Assembly (NCBI RefSeq): GCF_036373705.1
Contig: NC_089858.1
Coordinates: forward strand, 33,320,249 to 33,384,248
DNA length: 64,000 bases
Direction: 5' to 3'
Origin: Amia ocellicauda
Taxonomy: Eukaryota; Chordata; Actinopteri; Amiiformes; Amiidae
The notes under the pieces were generated by a model that had not been told where the DNA came from, searched no databases, and saw only the letters and a program-made list of their open reading frames with translations. Position 1 is the stretch's first letter, and every line of letters begins with the position of its first letter. Below are positions 56,546-64,000 of this stretch, in pieces. The position numbers and the translations under genes were made by a program.

Positions 56546-57160
56546 TCTTGACTTACTCGGGATCACGTGGCAAACATTTCACATACAAAAAAATAATCTT
56601 GAATTATTAACAGATAATGCTACCCTCAATACCCAAAACAAAACAAAAAACAAATGTAAAAGAACACCTAGCACAGCCCAGCACCTCAAACAGCCGATCG
56701 AAACACACCCACACAGGCCTTGGCCAAATTCAAACTCTGAGCTCCCTGCCAATCATGAACTATGACTCTGCTGCTCTACTACGATGGGGCACATTGCGAT
56801 CGGATTCGAGGGGAGGGCAGAGTTCCCATGTAGTCGCTCTGATCTGGGGGGCAATGAACACGTGGAGTATTGTTGTTCCCAGACTGGTACACTTTGTTTA
56901 ATTTCATCTTTTCTTCTCGAGCCCACTGTGCTGATGAATTACGATTCAATGGGGTTGGGGGGGCTCTGCAGGACCAGGAGAGACCGCCTGGGTAGGAACT
57001 GTTCAAAACGTGAGTGTGGTTAGATTGCTGGCACCCCGGGTTGGGGATTTCCCTGGGCAGGTGATTGGCAGCTGCATAGTGGGCTGGAATTGCGGCTGTG
57101 GCTTGGACTCCTCTTCCATGTGGGGCTGTGGGGCTGCACTTCAGGGACACACGCACCCCC

Positions 57161-58283
57161 TCATACTCTCTCCAGGGCTTCCAGCATGATTATACTGTTT
57201 CCTCTGATCACCTGCGGAGGGAGAGAGGACCCCAGGGTTAATTATTACTGACGTACCTTTAATACACAAATAAACACATACATGAACCAGACCTCAAATC
57301 AACAGACAGTACAGTACTAATACCAGTAAAAACCCGTTCCCTAATCTCCAAAGACCCTGCTGTCCTGTCTTCTCTCTCCAGGCCCAGGGTCTGCCCCCCA
57401 ACACTCACCACCATGCCGATGGTGTTCTGCTGCCCCCCCTGGGCGAGCTCCAGACAGTCATCCATCACCAGGTTCATGAAAGGGTCGAACCCGCGCAGGA
57501 TGCCCTGGACGTGCCGTCCACCATTCAGCTTCACTGTGGAGAGCAACAATATTAATACCACTGTGCTGTTATTATTGGTTAGTACTCCTCTTGTTGTCAA
57601 TATAATTCTAATTGTGTTTATTTTCATCCTAGTTATTACACTTTTTTGTATTATTGTTAGTTGTGTGTCTTTATTTCCTCTCCTGAACATGTCTGCCTCC
57701 CACAGTGTGTGTGTCCGGACGGGTCCACATGCTATTGGCGCTTAAAAAGACGCGCTGCTTCACACGGATATACTCACACGACAGCTTCTTGTCCATGAAC
57801 CTGCGGACACAAAAAGGACAGGCTCAGTGATCAGGGTGCACAGCTGGCATGTAGTAACTACATTATCTTTAATGTATATAATTATTACTACTACTGTTTT
57901 TAAGGTATTTATTATTAATAACAATGATCATACTGCTCAAATGGCGTGTCAGATGTCTATGCTCTATTGCTGCAGTCAAGCATCGTGACCTGGACCGCGA
58001 TCCGACATTGTAAGCAGGGAAAGCACCGCTTCAACATCTGGGGTTTGACTAACTCACATATCAATACTTATACTGATAAAAAGTAATTAATAAAATGTAT
58101 AACTGTAAAACACGGCTATAAAGGTGCAGGCAGTACCGTATTATTTGTGAGCGTAAATAACTAGTACACAGTCCGCCGCCAGACCACAAAGAAACGCACT
58201 GCGTCACTAAAACACGCATTTTTAAAGCATTTAATTAAAATACACACTCACTTCTTCAACTCTGGAGGGTGCGCTTTGCTCAT
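57161..58283 (-). CDS. SNRPG: Small nuclear ribonucleoprotein G
   Basis: SmG is one of seven Sm proteins that form the ring on U1, U2, U4 and U5 snRNAs in the spliceosome. Four exons join in phase: 58283-58252, 57800-57778, 57533-57409, 57211-57161 (76 aa, the same length as human). The sequence begins [20 protein letters not shown] and is nearly identical to the human protein. Sm1 spans about 17-50 ([20 protein letters not shown]) and Sm2 about 60-72 (IGMVVIRGNSI). The main differences from human lie between, in [14 protein letters not shown]. The second exon is only 23 nt. The gene converges tail-to-tail with PCYOX1. Confidence 0.98.
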
Positions 58284-58539
58284 TTTGCAGTCCGGAGTGG
58301 TTTTCAATCAATAAATAGTCAAATGAAACTGGTAATATTAGTTTTTTGATTGACTTCTTAGTTGACTAAACGGCGGGACACACACGCTGTCCGAGCAGGA
58401 AGTTGGCTTAGAATTACGTCACAACCCCGCGACAACTTCCATTCCCGCCGGAAATACGACATCAACTCTCGCCTACCCTCTCAGGGAAAGCAATCGAGTT
58501 GCGATCTAATGATGGGGTTGAGTCTCATTCATTCATTCA

Positions 58540-58542
<3 letters not shown>

Positions 58543-58580
<38 letters not shown>
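58543..58580. repeat. (TA)n microsatellite
   Basis: Nineteen TA units about 260 bp upstream of the SNRPG start. Confidence 0.95.
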
Positions 58581-58582
<2 letters not shown>

Positions 58583-58589
58583 CGTCGGG

Positions 58590-59135
58590 GCCTAAACAGA
58601 CATACCTCTTCACTGTCAGAGATACAAAGCATAGGTAGATCCTAAACAAGTATAGGTTCAGTGACCACAGCCTGGCCAGGCGCTGTTGTCACTGTGAGAC
58701 AGAGAAGCACTTTCTCCCACACGGTCTTAAATGAAAAAAATAACAGAACAATCTACTTTGAAAAAACTATAACTTCCCTCCCCCATTTCCCTAATGTGAA
58801 CAACATCAGATAATTAAAAATTGCTGGGAGAGGGAGGCACGGTCCAGCTGGCAGCCCAGTATGTGGCACTGCATCACAGCCCGAAGGGCAGAGTGACCCT
58901 CCACACACAGGGGTCAAAGATATCTTCCCAGTTTCTGTCCATTATAAATGATACAATTATGTTATTTACAGCACTGGTCAGCTATGGGTGCTGTAATTAT
59001 CCTACTGTATTATAATTTTTTCACTATATATGTACACATGCACATCTTGTTTCCTCTGTATTTCAACATGTAAACTGCTTTGGCAACACTGCCTATGATG
59101 GGCATGCCAAAAAAGCATCCTTAAATTGAACTGAC
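58590..59135 (+). mobile_element. 5'-truncated LINE fragment (ORF2 C-terminus and tail)
   Basis: One frame encodes MLGEGGTVQLAAQYVALHHS, typical of the extreme C-terminus of fish LINE ORF2 proteins. Upstream, broken frames resemble the RFSDHSL.-.-CxxC region also seen near 24990-25100. The tail reads TTTGGCAACACTGCCTATGA then GCCAAAAAAGC, a degraded form of the tail ending at 25484. Confidence 0.65.
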
Positions 59136-59410
59136 ATATCTATGATCTCATTGCTCTATGCTGACAATCGATGGTAGTGCAGGTTTATACTGATTTTGAT
59201 TATATTTTCTCACTGTCACATTGTGCATGAACGTACACACACTCTCATCCACAAACACACACAGACGGCTTTGATTTCAACATCAAGTTTTAATACAAAA
59301 CACAACAAACAGGAAGTCAGGACAGAGAGACACGGCTGTGACTGTGTTGTCACCTGCAGAGCACTCAGAGGGACACTGCCCCCCCTCCGAGAACAGAGGC
59401 AGTGACTCGG

Positions 59411-59416
59411 TTTATT
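59411..59416 (-). terminator. Candidate poly(A) signal of FAM136A
   Basis: AATAAA on the minus strand, about 240 bp past the stop codon. Confidence 0.5.
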
Positions 59417-59655
59417 CAGAGAACTGTGGACGCAGCTCCGGGACTCTGGGGCAGCATCATCCCAGGTCTGTGCATCTGTGCATCTGTCCACCCATGTGTG
59501 TGTGTGTGTGTGTGTGTTTTCACAGTTTTTTATGCGTCTTCACTAATGCTTGCTGGCTGAGCTGCTTCTGTCGGTTTCCAATCCTCGATTGTCTACTCCA
59601 TCTGTCAGCCCCTACACTGTTCTCTGGCTTTCCTCTCAGGCTGTCCCCTCATGCC

Positions 59656-61224
59656 TCACTGTGGGATGGACCCCAGGCTGTCCCTCATCCTGCGCGTGAG
59701 GCTGGGCAGCAGGTTGATGTGCTCGTCCACACAGCTGCTCACACAGCGCTCCAGCTGCACCCGCACTGCCGGCTCCTTCGTACCCCCGTCCAGAGCGTCG
59801 CGCGCCTGGTCATTACAGCCCATAGTGCAGCGGGCCAGCCGGTTCTGAGAGAGAGAGAGAGATGGAGAGAGAGGGAGAGAAAAGGTGGGGATGTCAGCAA
59901 GTGTACGGAGTTGCCGCACTGCACTGTGTTGTACTGAGCTGTAGTATGCTATATTATAGTGTACTGTGCTGTGCTGTAGCTGGACTGCCCGTCTCACCTG
60001 GAATCTCTCGAGCTCAGAGGTGACCAGGCTCTGTGCCTGTGCCAGCGGGGTGTGGCAGCGCTCGATACACTGGTGCACCTGTGCCATGGAGTCGGTGGAG
60101 CGCTCACAGCACTGCGCACTGCACTGGAACATCCGGCCCTGTGATACACAACACACAGCACTGACACACTGTAGGACACTGCGACACACAGCACCCTGAC
60201 ACACTGTAGGACACTGCGACACACAGCACCCTGACACACTGTAGGACACTGCGACACACAGCACCCTGACACACTGTAGGAGACTGCGACACACAGCACT
60301 GACACACTGTAGGACACTGCGACACACAGCACCCTGACACACTGTAGGACACTGCGACACACAGCACCCTGACACACTGTAGGACACTGCGACACACAGC
60401 ACCCTGACACACTGTAGGACACTGCGACACACAGCACCCTGACACACTGTAGGACACTGCGACACACAGCACCCTGACACACTGTAGGACACTGCGACAC
60501 ACAGCACCCTGACACACTGTAGGACACTGCGACACACAGCACCCTGACACACTGTAGGAGACTGCGACACACAGCACTGACACACTGTAGGACACTGCGA
60601 CACACAGCACCCTGACACACTGTAGGACACTGCGACACACAGCACCCTGACACACTGTAGGACACTGCGACACACAGCACCCTGACACACTGTAGGACAC
60701 TGCGACACACAGCACTGACACACTGTAGGACACTGCGACACACAGCACCCTGACACACTGTAGGACACTGCGACACACAGCACCCTGACACACTGTAGGA
60801 CACTGCGACACACAGCACCCTGACACACTGTAGGACACTGCGACACACAGCACCCTGACACACTGTAGGACACTGCGACACACAGCACTGACACACTGTA
60901 GGACACTGCGACACACAGCACCCTGACACACTGTAGGATTGTGCGACACACAGCACTGTGACACACTGTAGGACACTGCGACACACAGCACCCTGACACA
61001 CTGTAGGATTGTGCGACACACAGCACTGTGACACACTGTAGGACACTGCGACACACAGCACTGTGACACACTGTAGGACACTGCGACACACAGCACTGTG
61101 ACACACTGTACACTGTTATGTACCACAGTCTCCTCACCTGCATCTTCCGGATGTGGTCTCTCTCCAGATCCTGAACCATCTGATCCACGGCGGACTGGAC
61201 CCGCGCCTGCTGGGCCTCAGCCAT
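59656..61224 (-). CDS. FAM136A: FAM136A, mitochondrial CX3C protein
   Basis: Three exons join in phase: 61224-61138, 60138-59998, 59844-59656 (138 aa, identical in length to human). The sequence starts [20 protein letters not shown]. Four CX3C motifs are visible: CSAQC, CIERC, CTMGC and CVSSC. They form the twin-CX3C helical pattern of mitochondrial intermembrane-space proteins, which is where the family is placed. The exact biochemical role is not well established. The order and orientation relative to SNRPG and PCYOX1 match human 2p13. Intron 1 (60139-61137) consists almost entirely of a minisatellite. Confidence 0.97.
   Translation of the reverse strand: MAEAQQARVQSAVDQMVQDLERDHIRKMQVRRLWYITVYSVSQCCVSQCPTVCHSAVCRSVLQCVTVLCVAQSYSVSGCCVSQCPTVCHSAVCRTILQCVRVLCVAVSYSVSVLCVAVSYSVSGCCVSQCPTVCQGAVCRSVLQCVRVLCVAVSYSVSGCCVSQCPTVCQCCVSQCPTVCQGAVCRSVLQCVRVLCVAVSYSVSGCCVSQCPTVCQCCVSQSPTVCQGAVCRSVLQCVRVLCVAVSYSVSGCCVSQCPTVCQGAVCRSVLQCVRVLCVAVSYSVSGCCVSQCPTVCQGAVCRSVLQCVSAVCRSLLQCVRVLCVAVSYSVSGCCVSQCPTVCQGAVCRSVLQCVSAVCCVSQGRMFQCSAQCCERSTDSMAQVHQCIERCHTPLAQAQSLVTSELERFQVRRAVQLQHSTVHYNIAYYSSVQHSAVRQLRTLADIPTFSLPLSPSLSLSQNRLARCTMGCNDQARDALDGGTKEPAVRVQLERCVSSCVDEHINLLPSLTRRMRDSLGSIPQ
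60155..61110. repeat. Minisatellite filling FAM136A intron 1
   Basis: About 27 tandem copies of a 35-bp unit, GACACACAGCACCCTGACAC then ACTGTAGGACACTGC. Variants of 33 bp (AGCACTGACAC) and 35 bp (AGCACTGTGACAC) are interspersed, and two copies have ATTGTGC in place of ACACTGC. The unit has no stop in any minus-strand frame, which yields long spurious reading frames. Confidence 0.97.
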
Positions 61225-61877
61225 CCCGCACCGGGTTACAGTGCGCAGCGGACCTGACCTCCGTCCACACCGCGGGAGCCACACGGGACAGAAGCGCCGA
61301 GCGGGGGGGTGGCCGGTACGCGTGTCGGGGCGCTGCAGCTGCGGGTTGCCGGCTGGCTGACTGACAGAGGCTGCGCGTCTCACTCGGTAAGGTCACCGCG
61401 TCTCTCGCTCACAGCGTGCGCCTCTGCCTCAGCAGCACTTCCGCGTCCGCACAGACCACAGACTTCAAATAGAGCGACCCGGTGCAGAGCGCTGCAGCGC
61501 CGCCTGCAGGCAGGAGGAGGACAATGCGCTCACAGCTGAAGACGGCATGTGTGTCGTTATGTATGTTTTATATTAATACATCTGAATGAGTGCTTTCACC
61601 ATTAAACGTGTTTGGTGTTTAATAATATAACCCACGGTCAACTGAAAGCAAAACGACGTGCGTCTTGAGTTATATGCTTAATGTCGACGTAATGTCAGTC
61701 CTGAAATAACAGGAGAAGAGTGGAAGTGGAGGAATCTGAAGATACTGTGTCTGCAGGTGCTTTCTGCATGACATATGAATGGAAATGTATTTGCACTGCA
61801 GTATGCAAGTTAATTTCTGGTATGTTCATGGTCAAGTGTAAAAGTTAGTGTATGTATATAAGTATATGCATTATTAT

Positions 61878-62042
61878 CAGGGGCGTCGCAAGGGGGTAGG
61901 CAAAGAGGGGCCCCCAAAGAGAAAACACTGTCAGAACCCCCCGCTCTCACCGTAGAAAACACCGTCAGCACCCCCCACCACTTTGCCACTTTGCCACTTT
62001 GCCTCTTTGCCTAGGGCCCCACAGACTCTAGAATCGCCACTG
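61878..62042. mobile_element. Non-autonomous hAT-type element, copy 2
   Basis: Starts CAGGGGCGTCGCAAGGGGG and ends TAGAATCGCCACTG. It is flanked by an 8-bp duplication with one mismatch (ATTATTAT at 61870-61877, ATTATTAC at 62043-62050). Same family as 481-670. The interior includes tandem CACTTTGC units. Confidence 0.8.
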
Positions 62043-62239
62043 ATTATTACTGATAATACTGTGAACATATATAAGAGTGATATGATCTACATGAGTGGAG
62101 GAGCGAACTTCCCACTGAGGTCAGGACAGCTCAGTCCCTGCCCCCCTCCCAGTGATGACTCAGACACACCTGTTCAGACTGTAATACAGCAGCCTGATCC
62201 CCTGGGCTGCCCAGCACTCTGGCACTTATGCACTTCAGA

Positions 62240-62440
62240 TGCATTTCCTTATGCTCCTATGTATTGTTAGCCCTTGTATTGTGTAACTGTGACTTCACTG
62301 ATGCCTTCCATTAACACACACCTGGGACTCAACGCTATTGTATCTTATTGTATTTTGTTCTGATTGTACGACTGCACGTAGATGCTTCTTCTGTAAATTA
62401 AGTCACCCTAGATAAGGGTGTCTGCTAATAAATAGGTCAA
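62240..62440 (+). repeat. L2/SINE-type 3' end
   Basis: Ends AAGTCACCCTAGATAAGGGT then GTCTGCTAATAAAT, the conserved 3' tail of fish L2-like LINEs and the SINEs that borrow it. The preceding 150 bp probably belongs to the same element. Confidence 0.65.
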
Positions 62441-63210
62441 TGATACTTTTTTTACCATGCTACATTTGAACCATATTGGTACTATGGTCAACTATACTTT
62501 ATCACATTTACCATGCCACACTACATTAGGCCTTACTGTCTTGTCTCGTAGAGGACATTAGTGTCACAGCCTTATATCTGGCCCCTGGTTCCGTAGGACA
62601 TTTCTTGTTCCCTTATGACACTTTTAGTTACCTTCTACCACACCGCTTCTTTTCCCTATTAGCCTCTAATTTGGCCGATTATAGTGGGGTTGTGACGTGA
62701 AAACAGGTTAATTACTCATGTACAGCACTGGCAGATGGTCAAACACAGGGGTCTAACGATGATTTATTTGATCATATTGGCTGGCGAACGTGTGATTCAG
62801 TGTCAATTGGCTGGCGACCATTAGACGTCACAATGCACTCTGAGAGGAGAGGTATTCCAAACATGCCACTGTTCTAAATGCATCACTAATGGATTCAAAT
62901 CTGTTACCACATTCTACTCAGTGATTCAGCCGGTTGTGTGTGCTCTGTATGTGAAGCCTAGGAGCTGTGGAGGAGTTAATCTTTATCGATGGGGAGAAGC
63001 AGAGGAATAAAGCTGTTGCATTTTCTCACATGTAGACTAATTACACAAAGAGAACAACTCATCCTGACTCCTGATGCTGCAGCCAGAGGGTGACAGAGCG
63101 CCAGCCCTCACCCGTGTCACAGTGTACCGCACTCGAAAATCACAAAGGAGGAAAAAAACATCTTGGAATATGTGTGTTTCATTCACTGCAGGAGCTACGG
63201 AGTTATTGTG

Positions 63211-63246
<36 letters not shown>

Positions 63247-64000
63247 TTACAATATCCTCTTATACACCATCTGCTGAGAGAGGGAGAGGAGAATACCCAG
63301 CTGGAGCTCCCTACATCTCCCTCCCTCTCTCGTGATACTCCGTGTCCCTCAGAGTACAGCTTGTGGAATAAAGTCTCCCGATGTTTTAACACTGACAATG
63401 ACTTATCCTCCCTCCTCTTTCTGTCCCTTCTTCCTACCTCCTATTCCTTTCCCCTCCTTCTCTCTCTCTATACATCTCCCTTTCTTTCTCCCTCCCTCCT
63501 CCCCTCAGCCCAGATCTCTCCCACCAGAGCTCCTTATGTCAGGGCAGGCTTGTGGAGATGAGCCTGCGGGGAGTAACTGGCTGAAGCGCAATCCCATTGA
63601 GAGATAATGGGATAGACTAATACTGATCAGCTGCGAGAGCAAGAGCTAGAGCGTGAGAGAGAGAGAGAGAGAGCAGCAGGAACTCCCAGTGATAGAGAGC
63701 GGACGAACACACACACAAACGAAATGAGGACTCGGGAGCCCAGTGCCTTTCCAGATTCATCTTATTGAAAAACGCAGCAAGAGACAACAAAATGAACAGG
63801 AATCCTCATGATGCATTCCTGTGCAAAACACAACAAACAAACAAAAACAAATCTGACAAATAAATGAATCCACTTTCAAGTTAAATAACTCACAAAGTTG
63901 TCAAACATTGTGTTGAGTTGTGAAGTCACCCTTCACTTCAGAGGAAAGCAGATTACAGGGCAGCCTGGACGGATAAAGGAACATCTCTCTCCTCCACTCT
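62441..64000. other. Stretch without recognised gene
   Basis: No exon or RNA gene was recognised. It holds a (CA)n repeat at 63212-63244, a CT-rich tract at about 63400-63510 and GA repeats near 63650. The last 300 bp might be 3' UTR of a gene beyond the window, which cannot be shown. Confidence 0.4.
63212..63244. repeat. (AC)n microsatellite
   Basis: About 16 CA units in intergenic DNA. Confidence 0.95.

Noticed and set aside
60155-61110. Tandem array considered as a CRISPR array
   Set aside because: Units are contiguous with no unique spacers, and the surrounding genes are vertebrate.
59656-61383. Long minus-strand open frames of 575, 370 and 340 codons rich in Cys, Val and Ser
   Set aside because: They are read-through of the FAM136A intron 1 minisatellite, whose 35-bp unit lacks stops in every minus-strand frame. 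FAM136A splices around it to give a normal 138-aa protein.
1-64000. Endogenous retrovirus or other LTR or capsid-bearing element
   Set aside because: I saw no paired long terminal repeats, protease, integrase, capsid or envelope-like frames; the reverse transcriptases present belong to LINEs.

Overview
The window is vertebrate nuclear DNA from a ray-finned fish. The intron-rich genes encode recognisable vertebrate proteins, the transposons are fish-type Tc1, hAT, PIF/Harbinger and LINE families, and microsatellites are abundant. The species cannot be fixed from sequence alone. Gene models were built by hand from reading frames, GT-AG borders and phase matching, and family names come from remembered protein sequences, not a database search.

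Layout. 1-6.1 kb holds no host gene I can name; it carries a small hAT element, a PIF/Harbinger transposase fragment and an apparently intact Tc1-like transposon (4441-5665). 6.1-9.7 kb is DUSP2 (minus), with a CArG box and a TATA-like box upstream. 11.7-14.7 kb is IZUMO1 (minus), the sperm-egg adhesion protein, complete in nine exons including a 21-nt microexon. 15.0-27.7 kb is CCAR2/DBC1 (minus, 19 coding exons). Its introns hold a nearly full-length decayed LINE, a Harbinger-type element with a Myb/SANT-like relic, and a second LINE inserted exactly at a splice donor. 28.6-33.3 kb is mostly transposons: a Tc1 relic and a LINE dimer. 33.4-39.4 kb is the C8orf58 homologue (minus), followed by a tRNA-Glu(CTC) gene. 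42.0-46.6 kb is PLPBP/PROSC (minus). 47.1-49.2 kb is a gastrokine-like BRICHOS gene (minus). 50.7-52.0 kb is another Tc1 relic. 53.5-56.5 kb is PCYOX1 (plus), then SNRPG (minus) and FAM136A (minus), the latter with a roughly 950-bp minisatellite in intron 1.

Conserved gene order supports the calls. C8orf58 followed by CCAR2 in tandem matches human 8p21. PCYOX1(+)-SNRPG(-)-FAM136A(-), with a gastrokine nearby, matches human 2p13. The window therefore joins pieces that lie on different human chromosomes (2p, 2q, 8p, 19q). The genes do not form a pathway: they cover MAPK inactivation, gamete fusion, nuclear regulation, vitamin B6 homeostasis, gastric mucosal secretion, prenylcysteine breakdown, splicing and mitochondrial function.

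No wholly new system was found. The most useful observations are the compact IZUMO1 gene and its microexon, the LINE that duplicated a CCAR2 splice donor, a GC-AG intron in CCAR2, the intact transposon with DD36E spacing, and several minisatellites touching gene borders.
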